From Bacteroidota bacterium (GTDB lineage Bacteria; Bacteroidota; Bacteroidia; Bacteroidales; Prolixibacteraceae): a stretch of 8,111 nucleotides of DNA. The stretch spans positions 1 to 8,111 of the forward strand of contig JAUYEQ010000395.1 of the NCBI GenBank assembly GCA_030691295.1, written 5' to 3'. Shown here one piece after another: positions 1 to 5,237 of this stretch. Both the position numbers and the translations under genes were made by a program. Within the stretch, counting starts at the first letter, position 1. Every line of letters begins with the position of its first letter. Below the pieces are notes generated by a model. It had not been told where the DNA came from, did no database searches, and was given only the letters and a program-made list of their open reading frames with translations.

Positions 1-396
1 TGTCTTTACCAGTTCCAAATCTTTTTCCAGTGAAACTTTTTTGTCATGATAATACAGCAGGGACTGCTCGATCATCTTGTAAGAACTTAGATTTTCCAGG
101 ATTTCTTTATTCTTTTCAAAAAAGGATATGTTCTCCCTTAATAGCACAAGCAATGGGCTAGTAATAACTCCCGCTTTTTCAGGAGAGCTGGCGAGAATAA
201 GGTTTAAAAGATTAGTATGGAAAACATTGGGTTCCTTGTGTTTATTATAGAATGAGAATAAGGATTCTTGAGAAGGCAAATCTCCTGATTCATGATTCTG
301 AATTTTATTTTTGAGCAGACGATTAATCTCCTGCCAGGAAGAATATATATCCGAAAAGTACTCAATAACGGATTGAATGTTTTGAAGTTGTTCCAT
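1..396 (-). CDS. Partial protein, possible PD-(D/E)XK nuclease family (N-terminal 132 residues)
   Basis: An uninterrupted frame runs from an ATG at 396-394 to the window edge, giving 132 residues with no stop. The protein begins MEQLQNIQSVIEYFSDIYSS. It continues with a helical segment and then EPNVFHTNLLNLIL at about residues 55-68. That segment resembles the E-x-x-x-H-[ST]-x-x-L-x-x-[LI]-L motif near the start of PD-(D/E)XK nuclease superfamily proteins encoded near restriction and defence genes. The visible part ends VSLEKDLELVKT, the place where such proteins usually show a conserved acidic residue followed by GR-[IT]-D. The catalytic core would therefore lie just outside the window. The start codon is 9 bases after the stop of the AlbA_2 gene, so the two are very likely one operon. 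The reading frame is seen directly. The nuclease assignment is inferred from weak motif resemblance and could be wrong. Confidence 0.6.
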   Translation of the reverse strand, partial: MEQLQNIQSVIEYFSDIYSSWQEINRLLKNKIQNHESGDLPSQESLFSFYNKHKEPNVFHTNLLNLILASSPEKAGVITSPLLVLLRENISFFEKNKEILENLSSYKMIEQSLLYYHDKKVSLEKDLELVKT

Positions 397-405
397 TCTT
401 TACAC

Positions 406-1818
406 TTATTTTAAATAATAACCTCCGTTTTTCAATGCTCCCCTAAATTCAATTTTGTCTGATTTTTTAAGATTATCCAAGTATCGCATGGTTGATCTCA
501 AACTCTTGTCTATTAGTTTTGATATTTTTCTAGCAGATAATCCCCCGGTTTCAGCTATCAGTTTTAAAACTATTTCTTCGATAGAACTTTCCGGATTTAT
601 AGTGCCATCAATCGGATTTATGATGCCATTTATAGTGCCACTCGTTGAGTTTACAGTGTCATTTGCAGTGTCATTTTTTTGGGGACGCTTAAATTCGACG
701 GTAAAGAAACCTCCATCAGTTGTAAACGCTGGTTCCGGCAGCCCTGCCTCTTTCATTGCTTTGCGCATACGAGGAATGCCGGATCCAACCTGTTCCACCA
801 AACTCATACGGGTAAATAATCCAAAGATGAGAGGATTCCTGGTCATGCTTTTTTTGCCGAAATCCTTTTGTACACCAATAAGTAACCCTCCCGGATTGGA
901 AATCTCTACCCGGTCGTCATAAACTTCCACCATTATAATGGCGCCTTGTTCGTAATAATCCCGGTGTGAAAGAGCGTTAATAATCGATTCTTTAAAAACG
1001 GTAAGAGGAATTTCCCAGACTTCTTTACGAGGCCCCATACCCTCTATGATATAGGCTACTTCAAGCTTATCCTTTATCCATTTTTCGGCCTGTTGGTACT
1101 GCTGATACAATGGGCCTCCGTATGTTTTGTCATCAATGATATGTACCTTTGATTTCCCTTTAAACCTTACACAACGGGTAACAGCCTGATGAAATGAAAT
1201 TTCAGGTTGCTTGCTAAAGAACAATACTCCACCATTTTTAATTGCACCCGATTCATCTAGCACCTGCAAATTATTTAGTATCTGCTGGGTGGATATGTTC
1301 CCGGAAATGCCAGATTCGGCACGGAACAGATTAAACATATCATTATCCAGCTCACTTTCAAAATCAAATTTAAGGCAAGGAACAGCATCGAAATAAATGC
1401 GATTGCTGCTCTGAAAGAAACTTCGGATTTCTTCGGCAGTTGTCAGTTTTTGAGAATTGGCACTTTCCCGTAAATAGATTGCCCCGGAAAGAACATAAGG
1501 TTTATCTTTCCCTGATGGGACTTCAATCACCCATATACTTTTATCATTAACATCTACAGAATAAATATCCACATGAATGGCTGGAGAGATATCTCTTATT
1601 GAATCCTGAATAGCCGAACGTTTCGGGTTATCAATTTCAGTTCCAATAATCTGCCCCTTATCGTCAATGCCCAGTAACAGGAATCCTCCTTCGCTATTGG
1701 CAAATGCGCAGACTTCTTCAGTAAGTTCCCGAACTTTGCTTGGTACTTTTAATTTGAAATCGGCGTTGTATCCCTCTCCGCTTTTCGCTAGTGACTTAAT
1801 TTCTTCTGCTGTTAACAT
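406..1818 (-). CDS. AlbA_2 (Schlafen-like) ATP-binding protein with C-terminal winged helix
   Basis: This 470-residue protein has the architecture usually annotated as a putative transcriptional regulator or RecG-like ATP-binding protein. Residues about 14-125 form an AlbA_2/Schlafen domain: N18-A-D-F-K, then CAFANSEGGFLLLGIDDKG, then GAIYLRESANSQKLT. Residues about 270-375 form a GHKL-type HATPase_c_4 domain, with N-box E277-SIINALSHRDY, the turn ISNPGGL at 306-312 and the glycine loop EQVGSGIPRM at 342-351. A low-complexity linker (about 381-410) contains NDT and GTIN repeats. Residues about 411-470 look like a winged helix (LSARKISKLIDKS). The family's biochemistry is poorly known: DNA binding and ATP binding are expected, and some AlbA_2 proteins act in regulation or phage defence. 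The gene lies 67 bases downstream of the integrase and 9 bases before the next gene, all on the same strand. The start is supported by a promoter-like sequence just upstream. Confidence 0.85.
   Translation of the reverse strand: MLTAEEIKSLAKSGEGYNADFKLKVPSKVRELTEEVCAFANSEGGFLLLGIDDKGQIIGTEIDNPKRSAIQDSIRDISPAIHVDIYSVDVNDKSIWVIEVPSGKDKPYVLSGAIYLRESANSQKLTTAEEIRSFFQSSNRIYFDAVPCLKFDFESELDNDMFNLFRAESGISGNISTQQILNNLQVLDESGAIKNGGVLFFSKQPEISFHQAVTRCVRFKGKSKVHIIDDKTYGGPLYQQYQQAEKWIKDKLEVAYIIEGMGPRKEVWEIPLTVFKESIINALSHRDYYEQGAIIMVEVYDDRVEISNPGGLLIGVQKDFGKKSMTRNPLIFGLFTRMSLVEQVGSGIPRMRKAMKEAGLPEPAFTTDGGFFTVEFKRPQKNDTANDTVNSTSGTINGIINPIDGTINPESSIEEIVLKLIAETGGLSARKISKLIDKSLRSTMRYLDNLKKSDKIEFRGALKNGGYYLK
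601..684 (-). repeat. Degenerate 12-bp tandem repeat inside the AlbA_2 gene
   Basis: On the plus strand the stretch reads as successive 12-base units such as ATTTATAGTGCC, ATTTATGATGCC, ATTTATAGTGCC, GTTTACAGTGTC and ATTTGCAGTGTC, with one interruption after the first. On the coding strand the units encode the tetrapeptide-like NDTA-NDTV-NSTSGTINGII-NPID-GTIN linker between the ATPase and winged-helix domains. Units of 12 bases keep the frame, so copy number could vary without breaking the protein. Confidence 0.6.
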
Positions 1819-1841
1819 GACTACTTATTTATATTATGATT

Positions 1842-1849
1842 CAAAGATA
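1842..1849 (-). promoter_or_regulatory. Candidate -7 element for the AlbA_2 operon
   Basis: Read on the minus strand this is TATCTTTG, an exact match to the Bacteroidota -7 consensus TAnnTTTG. It lies 23 bases upstream of the ATG at 1818-1816. No clear TTTG or TTG is seen at the -33 position, so the call rests on one half of the promoter. If real, the cargo genes could be expressed independently of the integrase. Confidence 0.4.
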
Positions 1850-1885
1850 ATTGGATTTGATAAGATGTTATGAATTTCTCCTAAA

Positions 1886-3175
1886 TTACAGTTGGTTAAA
1901 CTTTTCCATAGCACTGACTTTTATTTCGTCAGCAATATCTATATATGGTTTCATGGCCTTGTAATCGCTGTGTCCCGTCCATTTCATAACCACCTGAGGT
2001 GGGATACCCAGGGATAAAGCATTGCAAATAAAAGTCCTTCTTCCGGCATGTGTCCCCAGAAGTGCATACTTTGGTGCAACTTCATCTATCCGCTTATTAC
2101 CTTTATAATAAGTTTCACCAACCGGCTCGTTTATTTCGGCTAACTCGGCCAACTCTTTCAGGTAGTCATTCATTTTCTGGTTGGTAATTACAGGCAGTAC
2201 TTTATTATTTTCAAAATGAACATCTTTGTACTTTTCCAATATGGACTTACTGTGGTTGTTCAATTCAATAATCAGGCTATCAGCAGTTTTCACAGTTGTT
2301 ATTTCTATGTGATTATCTTTAATGTCACTTGTTTTCAGGTTATACACATCAGAATACCTTAACCCGGTGAAGCAGGTAAACAAAAACACATCCCGAACCC
2401 GTTCCAAATATTGTTTAGTTGCCGGGATTTTATAATCACGAAGTTTGTTCAACTCATCCCAGGTCAAGAAAATTACTTTCTTTGGCGTATTCTTTAGTTT
2501 GGGTTTAAATGATTCAAAAGCATTGTTATTGTGGTGACCTTTTTTGAACGCCCAGCGAAGAAACCATTTGAGAAATCCTATCTGTTTCCCAATCGTACTG
2601 TTCCGTAAATTCTTTTTGCCCCGTAGATACTCCACGTATTCGGTTAAGCCAGATTCGTCCAGCACTTCGAATGTTAGGTTTGAATTGAAGTTGGTTAAAT
2701 GAGTCTTTACCGCTGCAAATTTCTCGTATGTAGAATCTGTCCAGTTATTTTGTTTTCCACATTCTTTTAAGAATTCATCGAAAACGTTCATGAAAGTAGC
2801 AGCGGGCTTTTCGGATTCTGTTTCTTCAGAATTATTTACTTTATTCCTCTTAGTAAATGCAGTTTTGAGTTGTTCCGGGGTGGGGGAAATATCCTTTACT
2901 TCAAACTCCTTGAAGATATTCTGGATGTCGGTGTAATATTTCAATAAATCACCATTGATTTCAGACGAGCTTTGCTTAAGTTTGTTTGTGCATCCGTTCT
3001 TTATCCTTTGCTTGTCTACGTCCCATTTGGATTCATCTATTCGGTATCCGGTGCTAAATTCGATCCGGTTTCCGCCATAGATAACCCGCATTCGAATGGG
3101 TATATTGTCGGTAACCAATACATTATTTTTCTTTCTTCGTTCAAGTGTGAAGATGATGTTCCGTTTGACATTCAT
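1886..3175 (-). CDS. Tyrosine recombinase (site-specific integrase, Bacteroidetes type)
   Basis: This 429-residue protein has the domain order of Bacteroidetes mobile-element integrases. An arm-DNA-binding domain covers about 1-100 (KNNVLVTDNIPIRMRVIYGG, TGYRIDESKWD). A SAM-like core-binding domain covers about 128-225. The catalytic domain covers about 235-425. The catalytic set is visible: R273 in FTGLRYSDV, a probable lysine at 296 in TVKTADS, H376 and R379 in THAGRRTF, H402 in WTGHSDY, and the nucleophile Y411 in MKPYIDI. Length and motifs are complete, so it should be active in cutting and joining att sites. It reads leftward, away from the sigma-factor cassette and toward the AlbA_2 gene. 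This fits an integrase at the right end of an element that extends left beyond the window. Its start at ATG 3175-3173 lies just downstream of a promoter-like sequence embedded in repeats. Confidence 0.95.
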   Translation of the reverse strand: MNVKRNIIFTLERRKKNNVLVTDNIPIRMRVIYGGNRIEFSTGYRIDESKWDVDKQRIKNGCTNKLKQSSSEINGDLLKYYTDIQNIFKEFEVKDISPTPEQLKTAFTKRNKVNNSEETESEKPAATFMNVFDEFLKECGKQNNWTDSTYEKFAAVKTHLTNFNSNLTFEVLDESGLTEYVEYLRGKKNLRNSTIGKQIGFLKWFLRWAFKKGHHNNNAFESFKPKLKNTPKKVIFLTWDELNKLRDYKIPATKQYLERVRDVFLFTCFTGLRYSDVYNLKTSDIKDNHIEITTVKTADSLIIELNNHSKSILEKYKDVHFENNKVLPVITNQKMNDYLKELAELAEINEPVGETYYKGNKRIDEVAPKYALLGTHAGRRTFICNALSLGIPPQVVMKWTGHSDYKAMKPYIDIADEIKVSAMEKFNQL

Positions 3176-3178
3176 GAG

Positions 3179-3215
3179 TGGGTGTAATTATTTTCACACC
3201 CAAATATACACCCAA
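3179..3215 (-). promoter_or_regulatory. Integrase promoter with three copies of an ACACCCA motif
   Basis: On the minus strand TATATTTG (plus 3201-3208) matches the -7 consensus TAnnTTTG and lies 25 bases upstream of the integrase ATG. It sits between two direct copies of ACACCCAA (3196-3203 and 3208-3215, 12 bases apart) that overlap its edges. A third copy is inverted, TGGGTGT at 3179-3185, and forms a 7-bp inverted repeat with ACACCCA at 3196-3202. The arrangement fits an operator or integrase arm-type sites through which the recombinase or an excision factor could repress its own gene. The repeats are seen; the role is inferred. Confidence 0.45.
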
Positions 3216-3231
3216 TTTTGAATAAATGTGA

Positions 3232-3251
3232 AGATATTTTGAGATATTTTG
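3232..3251. repeat. Tandem 10-bp repeat AGATATTTTG x2
   Basis: Two perfect adjacent copies of AGATATTTTG occur at 3232-3241 and 3242-3251. The 10-base period is close to one helical turn. They lie upstream of the integrase and next to an interrupted palindrome, TTTAG-A-CTAAA (3252-3262), which overlaps ACTAA-AA-TTAGT (3257-3268). Such clusters are typical of recombinase or accessory-protein binding sites around attachment sites, but function here is inferred. Confidence 0.55.
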
Positions 3252-3328
3252 TTTAGACTAAAATTAGTTTAGTGTTCTTGTTTATAGCGTTTTAAATTTC
3301 TATAATACTTAATGAAGGTTCAAGAGAA

Positions 3329-3345
3329 AGAGCCTCGCTCTCCGC
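3329..3345 (+). other. Possible att core resembling a tRNA 3' end
   Basis: The sequence AGAGC-CTC-GCTCTCCGC contains a 5-bp hairpin with a 3-base loop (3329-3341). It ends in CTCTCCGC (3338-3345), which resembles the acceptor end of bacterial tRNA-Ser genes. Tyrosine recombinases of integrative elements often insert into tRNA 3' ends and leave only the core copy at the far side. The orientation would fit an intact tRNA at the unseen left end of the element. No complete tRNA, D-arm or anticodon arm is present here, and the match is only about 8 bases. Confidence 0.2.
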
Positions 3346-3390
3346 TGATTCCTACCGGTCTTTAATAAACTTCAGACCCTCATTACAACA

Positions 3391-3422
3391 TTGTCATTTC
3401 CAGACTTAATTTCTTTACTTTG
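3391..3422 (+). promoter_or_regulatory. Candidate promoter for the ECF sigma gene
   Basis: A TTG at 3391-3393 is followed after 22 bases by TACTTTG at 3416-3422. That is a near match to the Bacteroidota TTTG / TAnnTTTG pattern with one base fewer in the -7 element. It lies about 38 bases upstream of the GTG start. No other candidate is better placed in the interval. Confidence 0.35.
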
Positions 3423-3460
3423 TCGCATACTTCAACATTTTTTAAATTCGAACCTGACAA

Positions 3461-4039
3461 GTGGAAAAATTCTTACATACAGAAAAGGAATTGGTGAAAA
3501 AGCTCAAAGAAGGTGATTCGTTCGCTTTTGAGGTGCTTTTTTATAAATACCGGAACAAGGTGAAAGGGTTTGCCATTAAACTGGTTCCGGCACAGATTGA
3601 TCCGGAAGAAATTGTGCAGGAAGTGTTTGTGAAACTTTGGCTAAAGAAAGAGGCAGTAGATCCGGAGAAAGATTTCCAATCATACCTTTTCTCGATTGCA
3701 AAACACCTTGTTCTCGATCATCTAAAATCGGCTGTGAACCGAAAACTGTATTTTGTGGGTGAGCATTTTCAGCAGGATGTACTTGCTGACGAAGGAAATG
3801 AAAATACGTTTGTCGAACATGCAGAGGAAAAACTCGAACAACTGATCAAAGAAATTCCGGAGCGACGCAGGGAAATTTTTCTTCTGAGTCGTTTCGAAGG
3901 ATTGAGCTACAAACAAATTGCCGAAAGATTAAATATTTCAGAAAATACCGTTGACAGCCAGATCAGGAATGCACTTAATTTTCTTCGGAAGGAATTCAGG
4001 AAGATGGTGATACTGGGATTTTTGTTCTTTTTTCAGTAA
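3461..4039 (+). CDS. RNA polymerase ECF sigma factor (FecI-like, Bacteroidetes expansion type)
   Basis: This 192-residue protein has the two-domain ECF layout. Region 2 covers about 22-90: FYKYRNKVKGFAIKLV, then DPEEIVQEVFVKLWLK with the core-binding helix, then FQSYLFSIAKHLVLDHLK for -10 recognition. A variable linker covers about 91-120. Region 4 covers about 124-177: IPERRREIFLLSRFEGLSYK, then the helix-turn-helix IAERLNISENTVDSQIRNAL. The hydrophobic tail (VILGFLFFF) is common in this Bacteroidetes subfamily. The chosen start is GTG because no ATG occurs before region 2 and the N-terminus matches family length. Such sigma factors are held inactive by a FecR-like inner-membrane anti-sigma factor and direct transcription of a neighbouring susCD-type locus. 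Here the expected anti-sigma gene does not follow directly: a toxin-antitoxin pair and a repeat element lie between them. Confidence 0.95.
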   Translation: MEKFLHTEKELVKKLKEGDSFAFEVLFYKYRNKVKGFAIKLVPAQIDPEEIVQEVFVKLWLKKEAVDPEKDFQSYLFSIAKHLVLDHLKSAVNRKLYFVGEHFQQDVLADEGNENTFVEHAEEKLEQLIKEIPERRREIFLLSRFEGLSYKQIAERLNISENTVDSQIRNALNFLRKEFRKMVILGFLFFFQ

Positions 4040-4065
4040 ACAAGAATCAAATTGTTTTTCAATTC

Positions 4066-4103
4066 TTTGGACATTACGTATAGATTTAATATTTTTGACG
4101 TAA
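4066..4103 (+). promoter_or_regulatory. Promoter and possible operator of the toxin-antitoxin pair
   Basis: TTTG at 4066-4069, a 20-base spacer and TATTTTTG at 4090-4097 together match the Bacteroidota promoter consensus TTTG-N~20-TAnnTTTG. The -7 element ends 15 bases before the antitoxin ATG. An inverted repeat, TTACGT (4074-4079) and ACGTAA (4098-4103), brackets the -7 element. It is a plausible operator for the ribbon-helix-helix-like antitoxin, as type II modules are usually autorepressed. Confidence 0.5.
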
Positions 4104-4112
4104 AAAAAAGAA

Positions 4113-4364
4113 ATGGAAACAAAATTGACATTAAACTTCGATCAGGAAGTAATTGAAAAAGCCAAAGAATTTGCAGCGGCCAATAACATCAGCCTTTCGC
4201 GATTGACTGAATTTCTTTACCGTCAGATTACATCGGGCAACTATAAAACCATCGAAGATTTTCCTGTTTCGGAATGGGTTAACCAGGTTGCCGAAGGCGA
4301 AGCCACGTATAAAAGGCGTTCAAGAAAAGAACTGAAGGATGAATACTTCAATCAGGCCAGATGA
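4113..4364 (+). CDS. DUF6364-like antitoxin of a type II toxin-antitoxin pair
   Basis: This 83-residue protein starts METKLTLNFDQEVIEKAKEFAAANNISLSRLTEFLY. That is the pattern of DUF6364/RHH-type antitoxins: a short beta strand (KLTLNFD) for DNA contact, then two helices. The C-terminal part, rich in lysine, arginine and glutamate (about residues 55-83, VAEGEATYKRRSRKELKDEY), is the expected flexible segment that wraps the toxin. The stop codon overlaps the start of the PIN-domain gene (ATGA at 4361-4364), so the two are translationally coupled. The likely role is neutralising the adjacent toxin and repressing the shared promoter. The family call rests on the N-terminal pattern and the partner gene. 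The module sits between the ECF sigma gene and its presumed anti-sigma gene, which is unusual. Confidence 0.8.
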   Translation: METKLTLNFDQEVIEKAKEFAAANNISLSRLTEFLYRQITSGNYKTIEDFPVSEWVNQVAEGEATYKRRSRKELKDEYFNQAR

Positions 4365-4780
4365 GAATTTTCCTTGATGCAAATATATTGGTTGCAACTT
4401 TAAACAAGGAATATCCATTGTTTACATGGTCGTCACGCATACTTAGCGTTCAGGGAAAGCACAACATCGAACTTTTCACCTCACCACTTTGTCTGGCCAT
4501 TGCCTTTCATTTTTCAAGCAAAAAAAGTGGTGAAAAAATGGCAAGAAAAAAAATAGAAATGCTCCTTCAGCATATCCGAATAACCACAATCAATCAAAAT
4601 ATTACAGATCAGGCCATTCAAAATAAATTGATCCACGACTTCGAGGATGGAATGGAATATTATTCTGCCATTCAAAACAAATGCAATTGCATCATTACTG
4701 AAAATCAAAAGGACTTCTATTTTAGTGAGATAGAAGTGATTGGATGCGAGGCTTTTCTTCTACAGCTTCAACGCAAATAA
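4361..4780 (+). CDS. PIN-domain toxin (VapC-like ribonuclease)
   Basis: This 139-residue protein has single PIN-domain length. It opens with IFLDANIL, giving the metal-binding D6. The strand-helix TSPLCLAIAFHFSSK (40-54) occupies the place where many PIN proteins carry a glutamate, which is not obvious here. That is also a feature of the PIN_3-like group paired with DUF6364 antitoxins. The signature DFEDGMEYYSA (93-103) and the closing strand CIITENQKDF (110-119) match the FED-x-x-[QE]-YYSA and CIITRN-x-KDF patterns of the group, with glutamate in place of the usual arginine. Such proteins cut RNA with divalent metal when freed from antitoxin; the exact target cannot be read from sequence. 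The gene overlaps the antitoxin by 4 bases. It is followed by a MITE-like element rather than by another gene. Confidence 0.85.
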   Translation: MRIFLDANILVATLNKEYPLFTWSSRILSVQGKHNIELFTSPLCLAIAFHFSSKKSGEKMARKKIEMLLQHIRITTINQNITDQAIQNKLIHDFEDGMEYYSAIQNKCNCIITENQKDFYFSEIEVIGCEAFLLQLQRK

Positions 4781-4848
4781 TAGATTTGCCAACACTTCGA
4801 CTGATTACTTTCCATGGGTGTACGACAAAATTTCCCTTTTGACAAAAT

Positions 4849-4894
4849 AACCACAAAGTGGTTGAATGTGAATAGCCCTGAGTGAAACTCAGGG
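4849..4894 (+). repeat. Two-hairpin repeat unit, forward copy
   Basis: The first hairpin is AACCAC-AAA-GTGGTT (4849-4863). Next comes the linker GAATGTGAATAG (4864-4875). The second hairpin is CCCTGAGT-GAA-ACTCAGGG (4876-4894), with an 8-bp stem and a 3-base loop. The same linker and the same 8+3+8 geometry recur in opposite orientation at 4995-5041, which shows that this is a defined repeat unit of REP type. Confidence 0.75.
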
Positions 4895-4916
4895 GGTACG
4901 GGAAATATAGGTTTTG

Positions 4917-4973
4917 CAACCCTGCAAAGGGTTGAATTTGTTCGTCTTTGATATTCAACCCTTTGCAGGGTTG
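4917..4973. repeat. Perfect 21-bp inverted repeat made of two opposed hairpins
   Basis: Arms at 4917-4937 and 4953-4973 are exact reverse complements with a 15-base spacer. Each arm contains its own hairpin, CAACCCT-GCAA-AGGGTTG (4917-4934) and the same sequence on the minus strand (4973-4956). The DNA can therefore fold either as one long stem or as two 7-bp hairpins with 4-base loops. It is the centre of the symmetric array and a strong candidate for rho-independent pausing in either direction, although no long T-run follows immediately. Confidence 0.8.
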
Positions 4974-4994
4974 TTGTTCTTTATCATTATTTTA

Positions 4995-5041
4995 CCCCGG
5001 ATTCCATCCGGGGCTATTGACATTAAATCCCTTCAGGATTT
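4995..5041 (-). repeat. Two-hairpin repeat unit, reverse copy
   Basis: Read on the minus strand, the unit starts with hairpin AAATCC-TGAAG-GGATTT (5041-5025). The linker AATGTCAATAG (5024-5014) follows, then hairpin CCCCGGAT-GGA-ATCCGGGG (5013-4995). The linker agrees with that of the forward copy at 10 of 11 positions. Stem sequences differ between copies but pairing is kept, so selection or a copying mechanism has preserved structure rather than sequence. Confidence 0.75.
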
Positions 5042-5127
5042 CAAATAACATTTGATAACTGATTAACTGAAATTATCATTTTAAGAATTTTGTCGTAAAC
5101 CCCTTTCCATCTCGCTGCTACTTTTTC

Positions 5128-5178
5128 TGAACATTGACCACTGAGACTGATCACTTTTCCCATCACCTGATCACTTTT
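5128..5178. repeat. Degenerate TGATCAC repeats upstream of fecR
   Basis: Two perfect 12-bp copies of CTGATCACTTTT occur at 5147-5158 and 5167-5178, 20 bases apart. They are preceded by the related TGACCAC at 5135-5141. A further variant, GACTGATTACTTTCCAT (4799-4815), lies on the other side of the MITE-like element and includes its target duplication. Before insertion the copies would have been close together. They may be operator sites for fecR or simply a low-complexity intergenic repeat. The rest of 5111-5237 shows no gene and no convincing promoter. Confidence 0.5.
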
Positions 5179-5237
5179 TTTCAAACCCCCTTCACGGAAA
5201 TCTGGAACTCCCTCGTATTACTTTCAAATCACTAAAA

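Larger units (their letters stand above)
4808..5110. mobile_element. MITE-like element with 17-bp TIRs and 8-bp target duplication
   Basis: The left end GGGTGTACGACAAAATT (4816-4832) and the reverse complement of 5086-5102 agree at 16 of 17 positions, so they are terminal inverted repeats. Directly outside them is the perfect 8-base duplication CTTTCCAT, at 4808-4815 and 5103-5110. The 287-base interior encodes no protein and instead carries a symmetric hairpin array. Short size, TIRs, a flush target duplication and no transposase are the marks of a non-autonomous MITE moved by a transposase encoded elsewhere. Several IS families make 8-bp duplications, and I cannot assign one from the TIR. 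It lies between the toxin stop codon and fecR, so it may also end or attenuate transcription through its hairpins. Confidence 0.8.

Noticed and set aside
455..922. A 155-codon plus-strand frame opposite the AlbA_2 gene
   Set aside because: It lies wholly antisense to a gene with clear domains, and its product shows no recognisable motif or domain.
3357..3378. GGTCT...AGACC inverted repeat as a terminator
   Set aside because: The stem is only 5 bp with a 12-base loop and no T-run follows, so it could occur by chance.
3311..3390. A tRNA gene in the interval upstream of the sigma factor
   Set aside because: TTCAAGA resembles a T-loop, but its flanks do not pair as a T-stem, and no D-arm or anticodon arm can be drawn. 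Only the CTCTCCGC acceptor-like end remains.
4361..4780. The PIN toxin considered inactive because the usual central glutamate is not evident
   Set aside because: Related PIN_3-like toxins paired with DUF6364 antitoxins also lack it at that place, and D6 and the FED/YYSA motif are intact.
4722..4958. A 78-codon minus-strand frame across the toxin end and the hairpin array
   Set aside because: It runs through the MITE terminus and hairpin repeats and has no recognisable domain; it is explained by repeat structure.
4849..5041. Repeats considered as a CRISPR array
   Set aside because: The units are inverted hairpins in both orientations with short, irregular gaps, not direct repeats with uniform unique spacers, and no cas gene is near.
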